A stretch of 64,000 nucleotides of DNA. Origin: Candidatus Agathobaculum pullistercoris (GTDB lineage: Bacteria > Bacillota > Clostridia > Oscillospirales > Butyricicoccaceae). The notes under the pieces were generated by a model that had not been told where the DNA came from, ran no database searches, and saw nothing but the letters and a program-made list of their open reading frames with translations. Positions 48,761-58,797 of this stretch are shown here, piece by piece (the stretch's first letter is position 1; the number at the start of each line of letters is the position of its first letter). A program made the translations under genes and the position numbers. The stretch spans positions 1-64,000 of the forward strand of contig DXFS01000010.1 of the NCBI GenBank assembly GCA_019114345.1. The letters run 5' to 3'.

Positions 48761-48900
48761 GGTTGATCACTCCTGAGCCTGGACAATACCGCGCAGCGGA
48801 GGCGGTATTCCCTTGTTTTTTGTTCTGCATCAGCATATCACACTTCGGCGGCTATTTCAACATAGGATGAGGATAGACCGACCTGAGGAGGAGAAAATAC

Positions 48901-49140
48901 ATGAGCCGATATGCGCTTTTGATATGCCGCAGCCAGACCGAGGCCATCGGCCTGCGGCGGCATTTGGGACAGATGGGCGTGCCGGGCGAGGTAACCCGCC
49001 CGCCGCGGCACACGCGGACGGAGTCCTGCGGCTGGGCGGTGCGGGTGGGAGCCGGGCAGGCGGATGACGCGCTGCACCGCCTGCGCCAGCTCGGCATCAC
49101 GCCCTGCCGCGTGCTGCCGGACGAGGAGGCGGAACGATGA
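48901..49140 (+). CDS. DUF3343 / putative Se/S carrier-like protein
   Basis: 79 aa, YALLICRSQTEAIGLRRHLG; ATGA overlap with cysteine desulfurase-like gene. Confidence 0.7.
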   Translation: MSRYALLICRSQTEAIGLRRHLGQMGVPGEVTRPPRHTRTESCGWAVRVGAGQADDALHRLRQLGITPCRVLPDEEAER

Positions 49141-50264
49141 TCTATCTGGATAACGCAGCAACCACGCTGCGCAAGCCGCGCGCGGTGGACGAGGCGGTGC
49201 GCCGTGCCATGCATGCAGCGGCGGGCTACGCGCGGGGCGGCTATGCGGCCGCCATGCGCGCGGGCGAGACGGTTTACGCCTGCCGCGAGCAGGCGGCGGC
49301 GCTGTTCGGCGTACGCGACCCGGCGCGGGTGGTATTTACGATGAACGCAACGCACGCGCTCAACCTGGCGATCCACGCGCTGGCAAGGCCGGGTATGCGC
49401 ATCGCCGTGAGCGGTTATGAGCACAATGCGGTTATGCGGCCGCTTGCTCTGCGCGGGATCGATCCTGTCGTGCTGGACACGCCGCTGTGGGACTGTGCGG
49501 CGATGGCCGGGCGGGCAAAGCGGGAGGTTGCAGAAGGGGCGCAGCTGTTTATCCTGAACCATGTTTCCAATGTATTCGGCTTTGCCGCCCCGGTGGAAGA
49601 GATCGCTTCGCTGCTGGATGAGGCGGGCGTGCCGCTCATTCTGGATGCGTCGCAGTCCGCCGGCATCCTTGAGATTGACGTGCAGCGGCATCCCTGCCTG
49701 GCTGCGGTGTGCATGCCCGGGCACAAGGGGCTGTACGGCCCGCAGGGTACAGGCATCCTGCTCGTGCTGGACGACCGCATCGCCAGGCGGCCGCTGCTTG
49801 CGGGCGGCACGGGCAGCCGCTCGGAGGACATGCGCCAGCCGGATTTTCTGCCCGATGCGCTCGAGAGCGGCACGCCCAACGTGCCCGGGATTGCGGGGCT
49901 GGCCGAAGGGATCGCATTCGTGCGCGCGGCCGGGGTGGAGAACATCCTCGCCCACGAGCGCAGGCTGGTGGGCGAGTTTGCCCGTGCGCTGGAAAAGGAG
50001 CGCCGCATCGAGTGCTTTGCGCATCCGTCGCAGACCGGCATGCTGTCCCTGCGCGTGCGCGGGGCATCGAGTGAAGGGATTGCGCAGGCGCTTGCGCGGC
50101 GGGGCGTCGCGGTGCGGGCGGGGCTGCACTGCGCGCCGCTCGCCCACCGCACTGCAGGCACGGAGCGGACCGGCACGGTACGCTTTTCCTTCGCCCATGA
50201 TTCTACCGCGGAACAAACCGAACGCGCGGCGGAGATCCTGTGCGAAACCGTAAAAAATCTGTGA
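49137..50264 (+). CDS. Cysteine desulfurase / class V aminotransferase family protein
   Basis: MIYLDNAATTLRKPRAV; PLP Lys motif CMPGHKGLYGPQGTG; RAGLHCAPLAHRTAGT. Confidence 0.9.
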   Translation: MIYLDNAATTLRKPRAVDEAVRRAMHAAAGYARGGYAAAMRAGETVYACREQAAALFGVRDPARVVFTMNATHALNLAIHALARPGMRIAVSGYEHNAVMRPLALRGIDPVVLDTPLWDCAAMAGRAKREVAEGAQLFILNHVSNVFGFAAPVEEIASLLDEAGVPLILDASQSAGILEIDVQRHPCLAAVCMPGHKGLYGPQGTGILLVLDDRIARRPLLAGGTGSRSEDMRQPDFLPDALESGTPNVPGIAGLAEGIAFVRAAGVENILAHERRLVGEFARALEKERRIECFAHPSQTGMLSLRVRGASSEGIAQALARRGVAVRAGLHCAPLAHRTAGTERTGTVRFSFAHDSTAEQTERAAEILCETVKNL

Positions 50265-50319
50265 ATACCTCCCTGAATCCGCTATACACCGGGGCGGATT
50301 TGTGGTAGTATAAATATGA

Positions 50320-50360
50320 CAACACCGCATAATCCGCCTGGATGCGATTATGCGGTGTTG
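50320..50360 (+). promoter_or_regulatory. 14-bp stem-loop in the cdaA leader
   Basis: caacaccgcataat - 13 nt - attatgcggtgttg, no following T-tract. Confidence 0.6.
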
Positions 50361-50422
50361 ACTGCGGAAAATCCTGTCTTCGCGGGTATGCGGAAGGCGA
50401 AAGAAACAGGACAGGTGGATAT

Positions 50423-51319
50423 ATGGAAACCTTTTTAAATTTTTTGGATCACGGAAACTTTGATAATATACGGGATTCTATCATCAACAGCTTCAATGCG
50501 ATGAAGACCGCGGGCCCCATGGATGTTATCGATATCCTGATTGTTGCCTATATCATTTACCGGCTGATGAAGCTGCTGAAGGATACGAGCGCCGCGCGTC
50601 TGGCCAAGGGCGTCATCTGGCTGCTGCTCATTTTCCTGGTAGCCACGCTGGCGGGGCTGAACACGATTTCGTTTATCCTGCGAAACTCGCTGGGTCTCGG
50701 CGTCACGGCGGCGATCGTCATTTTCCAGCCCGAGCTGCGCCGCCTGCTCGAGCAGCTCGGCAAAGGCAATTTCAGCAGCCTGCTGGTCTCGGCCAACGAC
50801 CCGGCTGCGGTTGAGGCTGCCATCAATGCGACGGTCAAGGCGTGCAGCGATATGTCCAGGAGCAAAACCGGCGTACTGATCGTGTTCGAGCGCAAAGAGC
50901 GCCTGGGGGAGATCGTTTCGACCGGAACGGTCATGGATGCGGAGCCTTCCCCGGAGCTGCTGAAAAATATATTCTTTAAAAACAGCCCCCTGCATGACGG
51001 TGCGCTCATCATGCGGGAAGGGCGGATTTGCGCTGCGGGTTGTGTGCTGCCCCTTTCGGGCAACCAGAACCTGTCGCGCGACCTCGGAACGCGCCACCGC
51101 GCAGCGGTCGGCATGAGCGAATCGTCCGACAGCGTGCTTGTCGTTGTTTCCGAGGAAACCGGCGCGATTTCGGTGGCGATCGGCGGCATGCTCAAGCGCC
51201 ACCTGTCGCCCGAGGTGCTGCGCAAGGTGCTGGAAGCAGAACTGATCACGGATGATAAGCCGGATAAAAAAGGCATTGCCGCGCTCCGTAACATCTGGAA
51301 AGGGGGCGCAGGCAAGTGA
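50423..51319 (+). CDS. cdaA: Diadenylate cyclase CdaA
   Basis: DAC signatures KNSPLHDGALIMREGRICAAGCVLPLS and GTRHRAAVGMSESSDS. Confidence 0.96.
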   Translation: METFLNFLDHGNFDNIRDSIINSFNAMKTAGPMDVIDILIVAYIIYRLMKLLKDTSAARLAKGVIWLLLIFLVATLAGLNTISFILRNSLGLGVTAAIVIFQPELRRLLEQLGKGNFSSLLVSANDPAAVEAAINATVKACSDMSRSKTGVLIVFERKERLGEIVSTGTVMDAEPSPELLKNIFFKNSPLHDGALIMREGRICAAGCVLPLSGNQNLSRDLGTRHRAAVGMSESSDSVLVVVSEETGAISVAIGGMLKRHLSPEVLRKVLEAELITDDKPDKKGIAALRNIWKGGAGK

Positions 51320-52674
51320 AGGAATTCATGAAAAAGCACGATATCTGGCTGCGCCTGCTGGCGATCCTGCTGGCATTCATCCTCTGGATTATCGCGCGCG
51401 ACTATAACAACCCGCATGTAAACTATACGCTGACCGATATACCGGTTACGATCATCGGTGCGGACGACCTGCTCAGCAGCAGCAATCTTACGGTAATTGA
51501 GTACACCTCAAGCGTTGACGTACGGGTATACGGCAACCTGGATCAGGTTACCAGCACAACGCTGCGGGACCGGATCACGGTAAGTGTGGATGTGTCCCAG
51601 ATCACCGACGGGGCGGGTGAATACGCGCTTGAGCCGGTGATCAATACCGGTTATACCGTCGGAAGCAGCGTGGAAGGGGTGAGCACCAGCCCTGAGCGGG
51701 TACGTGTACTGGTGGATGAGGTGACGAGTACAACCGTGCCCGTCCGCGTTGAGACGTCCGGCACCCCGGCGGACGGCTATCGTGCCGGTACGCCCGAACC
51801 GACTTCGACAAAGGAAATCACGGTAGAAGGACCGGCCTCGGAACTGGCGGAGATCAGATACGCTTACGGTACTGTGGATGTGAGCGGCCGGACTTCCACC
51901 TTTACCAATGAATGCCAGATACAGCTGGTCAATGATGCGGGAGACCCGATTACAGGCACCCACGTCACCAGCCAGACCGATACGGTCACGGTGCGCGTGC
52001 CGATCTATCCGGTCGAAAGCATCCCGCTGGCCGTCACCCTGACCGACGGCGATACGCTGACCGCGGAACAGGTCAATGTGGACATCAACCCGCCCAACAT
52101 CAGCCTGCTGGGCGACCAGAACACCCTGGCCAGCCTGACCGAGATCAACCTCGGCACGATCGACCTGGATACCGTGCGCACGGGCGTGGCAATCGAGATG
52201 GAGATCCCGCTGCCGGACGGCGTGCGGCTGGACAGCGGCCAGCCCTCGACCGCGCAGGTGACTATCACGGTCAAGGAGGAGGAAAATGTCTCCACGCGCA
52301 GCGTGCAGGTGACCAACTTTGTGCCGACCGATACGGCGCAGGGACAGACGCCGTATTCCGTGCAGGTTTTGACCGATTCGGTCGAGATCGAGCTGCGCGG
52401 CAGCCAGAGCGCGCTGGATCAGGTGGATGTCAGTACGCTGAGCATTGGCCTGACCTTTGATTCGGTTTCACTCGGAACGGGTACGCATACGGTGCGCGGC
52501 GTAATCGCAGCGACCGGGCTGCCGACCGGCGTAACGCTGGTTGAGGAAGATGTGGAGGTCGAAATCGAGATTACAGAGGCTGCGGACGCGCCGGCTTCGG
52601 AGGAGACACCGCCGGCCGGTGATACGGAGCCGCAGGACGGGACGACGCCGGAAGAAAGCGGGGGCGGAACATGA
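51316..52674 (+). CDS. cdaR: YbbR-domain protein, CdaA regulator
   Basis: N-terminal TM (WLRLLAILLAFILWIIA) and repeated YbbR-like domains; overlaps cdaA. Confidence 0.9.
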   Translation: MKEFMKKHDIWLRLLAILLAFILWIIARDYNNPHVNYTLTDIPVTIIGADDLLSSSNLTVIEYTSSVDVRVYGNLDQVTSTTLRDRITVSVDVSQITDGAGEYALEPVINTGYTVGSSVEGVSTSPERVRVLVDEVTSTTVPVRVETSGTPADGYRAGTPEPTSTKEITVEGPASELAEIRYAYGTVDVSGRTSTFTNECQIQLVNDAGDPITGTHVTSQTDTVTVRVPIYPVESIPLAVTLTDGDTLTAEQVNVDINPPNISLLGDQNTLASLTEINLGTIDLDTVRTGVAIEMEIPLPDGVRLDSGQPSTAQVTITVKEEENVSTRSVQVTNFVPTDTAQGQTPYSVQVLTDSVEIELRGSQSALDQVDVSTLSIGLTFDSVSLGTGTHTVRGVIAATGLPTGVTLVEEDVEVEIEITEAADAPASEETPPAGDTEPQDGTTPEESGGGT

Positions 52675-54260
52675 GCCTGCTGGTCAGCAATATCCGGCTT
52701 CCGTTCGATGCACCCGAGCAGCAGGCGCTCGCCGAGGCGCGGCGCCTGACCGGCTTGACGGCAGATGAGGTGCAGGCCGCAGTTTGCCGCGTCAGCATTG
52801 ACGCGCGGCGCGGCCGCATCTCCCGCGTATATTCGGTGCGTCTGGACGCGCCGTTCGACGAAAAGGCATTTGCAGAACACCTGCAAATGCCCTTCGTGCG
52901 TTATAAACCGGATGAAAAGCCTGCGGTTCCGCGCGGTAAAAAGCGGCTCGGTCACCGTCCGGTGGTCGTCGGGCTGGGGCCGGCGGGCCTGTTTGCAGCT
53001 TATACGCTCGCGAAACACGGCTATGCCCCGGTCGTGCTTGAGCGCGGGGGCGATCTGGACGAGCGGGACCGCGCGGTAGACGCTTTCTGGGGCGGCGGTG
53101 CGCTCGACCCGGACTGCAACATCCAGTTCGGCGAGGGCGGCGCGGGAGCCTACTCGGACGGCAAGCTCACCACCCGCATCGGTGACCCGCTGTGCGAGAC
53201 CGTGCTCGAAACGCTTGCCGCACATGGAGCGCCGGATGAGATCGTCAAAAAGGCCAAGCCCCATGTGGGCACGGATATCTTGAAAAACGTCGTGCGCGCC
53301 ATGCGGCGGAATATCGTGGAAAACGGCGGCGAGGTGCACTTCCGCACCGCGCTGACCGGGGTTTCCTTGCAGGGCGGCGCGCTGCGCGCGGTCCGGACAT
53401 CGGCCGGCGAAACCGCGTGTGAGCGCGCGGTGGTCGCGGTCGGCCATTCCGCGCGGGATACCTTTACTGCCCTACATCAAAACGGGGTATACTTTGAACC
53501 AAAGGCGTTTTCGGTAGGTGTGCGCATTGAGCACCTGCAAAGCGAGCTCGACCGCGCGCTGTACGGCAAATATGCGGGGCATCCGCTGCTACCGCCCGCG
53601 GAATACAACCTGTCCCGGCGGGAGGGCGGCCGCGCGTGCTATTCGTTCTGCATGTGCCCGGGCGGCGTGGTCGTCGCGGCGCAGAGCGAGGAAAACACGG
53701 TCGTAACCAACGGTATGAGCTATCATGCGCGCGACGGAAAAAACGCCAACGCGGCGCTCGCGGTGTCGGTCGATCCCAGGGATTATGACGACGGCACGCC
53801 GTTCGGCGGCATGGCGCTCCAGCGGCGTATCGAGCGCGCAGCCTGCGCGCAGACCGGATCGTACCGCGCTCCCTGCCAGCGTGTGGGCGATTTTCTCGCC
53901 GGACGGCCGAGCCGCGGGGCGGGCGCGGTGCAGCCCAGCTATCCCATTGGGGTGGCATGCGGCGAGGCGGCAGCGAGCCTGCCCGCATTTGCGCAGGACA
54001 TGCTGCGGGAAAGCCTGCCGTACTTCGGGCGGAAGATCCGCGGCTTTGACGCGCCGGACGCGCTGCTGACCGGGCCGGAGACACGCACCTCCTCACCCGT
54101 GCGCATGACGCGCGGGGACGACCTGTTCGGCCTTGGCTGCGCGGGGATCATTCCCTGCGGAGAGGGCGCGGGCTACGCGGGCGGCATCATGTCCGCCGCG
54201 GTGGACGGCATCCGGGCGGCGTACCGCATCATGGAGGAGTATGCACCCGTTTTGGAATAA
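52671..54260 (+). CDS. NAD(P)/FAD-dependent oxidoreductase (COG2509-like)
   Basis: PVVVGLGPAGLFAAYTLAKHGYAPVVLERG; FGEGGAGAYSDGKLTTR. Confidence 0.92.
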   Translation: MSLLVSNIRLPFDAPEQQALAEARRLTGLTADEVQAAVCRVSIDARRGRISRVYSVRLDAPFDEKAFAEHLQMPFVRYKPDEKPAVPRGKKRLGHRPVVVGLGPAGLFAAYTLAKHGYAPVVLERGGDLDERDRAVDAFWGGGALDPDCNIQFGEGGAGAYSDGKLTTRIGDPLCETVLETLAAHGAPDEIVKKAKPHVGTDILKNVVRAMRRNIVENGGEVHFRTALTGVSLQGGALRAVRTSAGETACERAVVAVGHSARDTFTALHQNGVYFEPKAFSVGVRIEHLQSELDRALYGKYAGHPLLPPAEYNLSRREGGRACYSFCMCPGGVVVAAQSEENTVVTNGMSYHARDGKNANAALAVSVDPRDYDDGTPFGGMALQRRIERAACAQTGSYRAPCQRVGDFLAGRPSRGAGAVQPSYPIGVACGEAAASLPAFAQDMLRESLPYFGRKIRGFDAPDALLTGPETRTSSPVRMTRGDDLFGLGCAGIIPCGEGAGYAGGIMSAAVDGIRAAYRIMEEYAPVLE

Positions 54261-54394
54261 ACGGGAAACAGAGGATGCAGAAGGGCAGGTTGCGGAACCG
54301 CGCGCCGCGCGGACGAAATGCGCACCCTTTGGCGCTCGCTATGCCCCATTTCCCGTTTGCATTGCTTTTGGATTTGGAAAGGTGATTTTGAATT

Positions 54395-54808
54395 ATGACC
54401 CAACAGGGAACGATAAAAAAACTGCTGCCGGACGACATGGCGGAGATCGAGGTCACCCGCCGCTCGGCCTGCGGGCATGACTGCGCCAAGTGCGGCGGCT
54501 GCGGCGGGCTGGAAACCCAGACGCTGTATGTCACCGCGCGCAACCGGGCCAAGGCCGATGTGGGAGAGCGCGTGCTGATCGAAGGCGAAACCGGGCAGGT
54601 GCTCGGCCTGGCGGTGCTGGTGTATGTGCTGCCGATCGTGCTGTTTTTTGCCGGCTATGCGCTGGGCAGCGTGCTGTTTACCGGCGCGGCGGCTGGAGCA
54701 CTGGGCGGCGGAGTGCTGTTCGTCCTCGGCATCCTGGGCGCGATCTGGTACAGCCGCCGTATGAAAGCGCGCAATGAAGTCCCGTACGAGATCACCAAAA
54801 GGCTCTGA
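54395..54808 (+). CDS. SoxR-reducing system protein RseC family
   Basis: N-terminal RRSACGHDCAKCGGCGG Cys cluster; two TM segments. Confidence 0.88.
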   Translation: MTQQGTIKKLLPDDMAEIEVTRRSACGHDCAKCGGCGGLETQTLYVTARNRAKADVGERVLIEGETGQVLGLAVLVYVLPIVLFFAGYALGSVLFTGAAAGALGGGVLFVLGILGAIWYSRRMKARNEVPYEITKRL

Positions 54809-54927
54809 ACTTTTTGTTAATTTTTACTGATTTTATCCGGTTATCCCTTGTGTTATCCGAAAAAGTTCGGTAAAATAGATTGAATACGAAGAGCCGTGTG
54901 CCGAATACGGCGGGAAAGGGTTATGCA

Positions 54928-55812
54928 ATGTTTGGCTTTATCCGACCGGTGAAGCCCGAGCTGCGGGTCAAGGAGGCGGACCGCTTCCAGCAGGTGTACT
55001 GTGGCCTTTGCCACGCCATCCGCGCGCGGTACGGCCGGTTTTATACCTTTTTCCTCAGTTACGACATGACCTTTTTCGCACTCGTTGTGGGATGTGATGC
55101 AGCGGAGACTGCGCCGCCCTGCAGGAAGCGCTGCGACGCGCATCCGCTGACTAAGCGCGCCTGCGCGCAGAGCGACGCGGCGCTTGAGCTGGCGGCGGAT
55201 GTAAGCGTGCTGCTTACCTATCACAAATTGCGGGACAGCCTGGCGGACGAAAAAGGCCCCAAACGCGCGCTGGCCGCCGTGCTGTGCCAACTGGGCAAGC
55301 GCGGCTACGAAAAGGCGCGCGCCCGCCTGCCGGATGCAGACGCGGAAATGGTTGGGGCGCTTGCCGACTTGCAGACGCTCGAGCGCGAAAAATGCGCCTC
55401 CATGGACCGCGCAGCGGACGCTTCGGCGCGCATGACCGCTGCGGTCGTCCCGAGGACAGGAGACGCGCGGGAGCGCGTGCTGCGCCAGATGTTTTATCAT
55501 ATCGGCCGCTGGGTCTACCTGCTGGACGCGGCGCAGGATGTAAAAGAGGACATGGAGCAGGGCAATTACAATCCGGTGGTGCTGCGCTACGGACTGCGTA
55601 CACCGGAGCTGACAGAGATAAAACAGCCGCTTGAGCGCACGCTGGAGCGGTCTCTCGCTGACATTTGCATGGCATATGACCTGTTGGATGCGCAGCGGGA
55701 TGCGGACCTGATCCGCAATATTATTTTTCTGGGTATGCCGCTGGCTACAAGACAGGTGCTGGACGGAACCTATCAAACGAACGGAGGACGGGGCAGACAT
55801 GGATCCCTATAA
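54928..55812 (+). CDS. DUF5685-like family protein
   Basis: MFGFIRPVKPELRVKEADRFQQVYCGLCHAIRARYGRFYTFFLSYDMTFFAL. Confidence 0.82.
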   Translation: MFGFIRPVKPELRVKEADRFQQVYCGLCHAIRARYGRFYTFFLSYDMTFFALVVGCDAAETAPPCRKRCDAHPLTKRACAQSDAALELAADVSVLLTYHKLRDSLADEKGPKRALAAVLCQLGKRGYEKARARLPDADAEMVGALADLQTLEREKCASMDRAADASARMTAAVVPRTGDARERVLRQMFYHIGRWVYLLDAAQDVKEDMEQGNYNPVVLRYGLRTPELTEIKQPLERTLERSLADICMAYDLLDAQRDADLIRNIIFLGMPLATRQVLDGTYQTNGGRGRHGSL

Positions 55813-56428
55813 GGTGCTGGGCGTCACGCCACAGACGAGCGACGACGACGTCAAGCGTGCTTACCGCGAGCTTGCGCGCAAGTATCATCCCGACAATTAT
55901 ATCAACAATCCGCTCGCTGACCTCGCGGAAGCCCGTATGAAGGAAATCAACGAGGCATACGACATGATCATGAACGAGCGCGCGGGCAAATCCGCAGGCG
56001 GTGCGTCAGGCGGCCAGCAGCAGTATGGCGGCCAGCGCTACGGCGGCTACGGGAACACGCAGCAGCGCGCTTATTCGGGCGCAAACGCTGCGCTGTACAG
56101 CCAGGTGCGCCAGGCGATCAACCAGGGCAACCTCGGACTGGCCGAGCAGCTTTTGCAGCGCGCGAGCGGCCGGGACGCGGAATGGTTCTATCTGATGGGC
56201 ACGGTGTATTACCGCAAGGGCTGGTATGACGAGGCCGCGCGCGCCTATACGCAGGCGTGCCAGATGGATCCCTCCAATATGGAATACCGCACCGCGCTCA
56301 ACAACCTGAACATGTCGGGCGGCTACGGTGGTTACCGGCCCATGCAGGAGGCCAATATGTGCGACTTCTGCCTGCAGCTGGCAATCTGCAACTGCTGCAT
56401 GAATGCATGCTGCAACGCAGGGTGCTGA
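55799..56428 (+). CDS. J-domain protein with Cys-rich C-terminus
   Basis: MDPYKVLGVTPQTSDDDVKRAYRELARKYHPDN; tail CDFCLQLAICNCCMNACCNAGC. Confidence 0.9.
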   Translation: MDPYKVLGVTPQTSDDDVKRAYRELARKYHPDNYINNPLADLAEARMKEINEAYDMIMNERAGKSAGGASGGQQQYGGQRYGGYGNTQQRAYSGANAALYSQVRQAINQGNLGLAEQLLQRASGRDAEWFYLMGTVYYRKGWYDEAARAYTQACQMDPSNMEYRTALNNLNMSGGYGGYRPMQEANMCDFCLQLAICNCCMNACCNAGC

Positions 56429-56429
56429 T

Positions 56430-56936
56430 ATGAACGCGAAAGAAATTGCGCGCGGCGGCCTGTTGGCCGCGGCCGCCGTGGCGCTCTTGTATATGGGCGG
56501 AGCGGCTCCCTATATCGGCCCGGCAGCATGCATTGCGGCGGGCGTGACCTCGGCTGTGCCGCTGCTGCGGCGGGCCAGACTGCGCACGGCGGTGCTGCTG
56601 TATGCCGCGGCTTCCATACTGGGTGCGCTGATCGTACCGCGTAAAAGCGTGGTTGCGGCGTACGCCGTGTTCTGCGGCCTGTATCCAATTGTTAAATTCG
56701 GTGTGGAGTGTTATCTGCCGCGCCATGTGCAGACCGGCGTCAAGCTGGTCTATTTCAACATCGTGCTCGCCGTGGCGGGCGCGCTGGTGGCGTACGGCCT
56801 GTTCCCCGGCATTGACCTGCCCGGATTTGCCCGGCTGGCCGTGCTGTGGTTTGGGGCAAACGCCGTATTTATCATTTATGACGTGGCGCTGTCACGGCTG
56901 ATCGCATTACTGCGCAGAAGCCTGCCGCCCGAATGA
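56430..56936 (+). CDS. Hypothetical integral membrane protein
   Basis: About 5 TM segments; starts 1 nt after the J-domain gene. Confidence 0.75.
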   Translation: MNAKEIARGGLLAAAAVALLYMGGAAPYIGPAACIAAGVTSAVPLLRRARLRTAVLLYAAASILGALIVPRKSVVAAYAVFCGLYPIVKFGVECYLPRHVQTGVKLVYFNIVLAVAGALVAYGLFPGIDLPGFARLAVLWFGANAVFIIYDVALSRLIALLRRSLPPE

Positions 56937-56952
56937 AAAGGGGAAGAACAAC

Positions 56953-57828
56953 ATGAAGAGTATGACCGGCTACGGCCGCGCCAGGGAGGAACGGAACGGC
57001 CGCACGATCACGGTCGAGCTGCGCGCGGTCAACCACCGTTATCTGGACTGCACGGTCAAGGCGCCGCGCCAGTACGGATTTCTGGATGACGCGGTTAAAA
57101 AGGCTGCCGCTTCGCGGATTGCGCGCGGCAAGGTAGAGATATTCGTCAGCGTAGAGACACAGGAGGGCGGCGATATCGCTGTTACGGTCAACCACACGCT
57201 GGCAAAGCGCTATCTGGACGCGCTGCACGACCTGAGCGAGACCTACGGCCTGCGGGATGATGTGACTGTCGCGGTGCTGGCCAAGATGCCGGACGTGCTG
57301 GGCTCGGAGCGCATCGAGCAGGACGCGGACGAGCTGACGCACGATGTGCTTGCGGTGTTTAGCGCGGCCTGTGACGGTTTCGACGAGATGCGCCTGCGCG
57401 AGGGCGAAAAGCTCGCTGATGATGTGCGCAGCCGCTGCGCCGCGATCGAGCGCATGGTGGGCGAGGTGGAAACGCGCTCGCCCGAGCGGGTGCGGGAGTA
57501 TCGCGAGAAGCTGCTCGCCCGTATGCAGGAGGTGCTGGCGGATACCAGTATCGACGAGACCCGCATCCTGACCGAGGCGGCGATCTACGCGGACAAGACC
57601 GCGGTGGACGAGGAGACCGTCCGCCTGCGCAGCCACCTGCACCAGCTGGACGGCATGCTGAAAGAGACCCAGCCGGTCGGCCGTAAGCTGGACTTCCTGG
57701 TGCAGGAGATGAACCGCGAGGCCAATACCATCGGCTCCAAGGCGAACGATGTGGATATGGCGCGCATTGTGGTGGATGTCAAGAGCGAGATCGAAAAGAT
57801 CCGTGAGCAGATCCAGAATATCGAGTAA
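56953..57828 (+). CDS. yicC: YicC family protein
   Basis: MKSMTGYGRAREERNGRTITVELRAVNHRYLD; C-terminal LDFLVQEMNREANTIGSKAND. Confidence 0.95.
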   Translation: MKSMTGYGRAREERNGRTITVELRAVNHRYLDCTVKAPRQYGFLDDAVKKAAASRIARGKVEIFVSVETQEGGDIAVTVNHTLAKRYLDALHDLSETYGLRDDVTVAVLAKMPDVLGSERIEQDADELTHDVLAVFSAACDGFDEMRLREGEKLADDVRSRCAAIERMVGEVETRSPERVREYREKLLARMQEVLADTSIDETRILTEAAIYADKTAVDEETVRLRSHLHQLDGMLKETQPVGRKLDFLVQEMNREANTIGSKANDVDMARIVVDVKSEIEKIREQIQNIE

Positions 57829-57863
57829 TACAAACATTAGTCGGGCTTTGGAATACGGCGGAT

Positions 57864-57889
57864 TCGTTCGGAAGCATGCTTCCGAACGA
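57864..57889. repeat. 26-bp palindrome between yicC and remA
   Basis: tcgttcggaagcatgcttccgaacga; core matches the hairpin at 63187-63214. Confidence 0.8.
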
Positions 57890-57915
57890 GCCGGAACGTT
57901 TAGGGGGCGGCACGG

Positions 57916-58179
57916 GTGAAACTGATCAATATTGGGTTTGGCAACATGGTGGCTTCGTCGCGGCTGATCGCAATTGTCAGCCCGGAGTCCGCGCCGGTCA
58001 AGCGCACCGTGCAGGAGGCGCGCGACCGCGGGATGGTGATCGACGGCACATACGGCCGCCGCACCCGGGCGGTGCTCATCATGGACAGTGACCATGTGGT
58101 GCTGAGTGCGCTGCAGCCGGAGACCGTCGCCGCGCGCTTTGCGGGCGACGGAGAAGAAGGGGAGAGTGAGGATGCGTAA
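57916..58179 (+). CDS. remA: Extracellular matrix regulator RemA/DUF370 family
   Basis: [56 protein letters not shown]. Confidence 0.93.
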   Translation: MKLINIGFGNMVASSRLIAIVSPESAPVKRTVQEARDRGMVIDGTYGRRTRAVLIMDSDHVVLSALQPETVAARFAGDGEEGESEDA

Positions 58180-58732
58180 AGGTACGTTGTATGTATTTAC
58201 CGGCCCGTCCGGAGCGGGCAAGGGCACGCTGCTGGGCCTGCTGCGCGAGCAGGACGACAAGCTGTTCTACTCGATCTCAGCGACCACGCGTGCGCCGCGT
58301 CCCGGCGAGAGCGACGGCGTGCAGTATTACTTTTTGACCCGGGCGGACTTTGAAGAAAAAATTGCGCAGAACGCATTCCTGGAGCATGCGCGCTATGTGG
58401 ATAATTATTACGGCACGCTCGAAGCGCCGGTCAATGAAAAACTGGCTGAGGGCTATGATGTGATCCTCGAGATCGAGGTGCAGGGCGCGATGCAGGTGCA
58501 TGAGAAGCGTCCGGACGCGGTGATGGTATTTATCGCGCCGCCGTCCTTTGAGGAACTTGCTGCGCGCCTGCGCGGACGCGGCACCGAGGACGAGGAAAAA
58601 GTGCACAAGCGCCTGGAAACCGCAAAAGAGGAACTCAAGCATCAGGATGAGTTTGACTACGTCGTGGTCAACGACGAGATCGACCGCGCAGTGCGCGAGA
58701 TACAGGGGATCCTGGCAGCACGGCGCGCATAA
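58172..58732 (+). CDS. gmk: Guanylate kinase
   Basis: [35 protein letters not shown]. Confidence 0.97.
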   Translation: MRKGTLYVFTGPSGAGKGTLLGLLREQDDKLFYSISATTRAPRPGESDGVQYYFLTRADFEEKIAQNAFLEHARYVDNYYGTLEAPVNEKLAEGYDVILEIEVQGAMQVHEKRPDAVMVFIAPPSFEELAARLRGRGTEDEEKVHKRLETAKEELKHQDEFDYVVVNDEIDRAVREIQGILAARRA

Positions 58733-58797
58733 AATATAATTGTTGTTACAGAACACATTGAATATAAGATAAGGGTAAGTAAGGAGTTTGAACTGAA

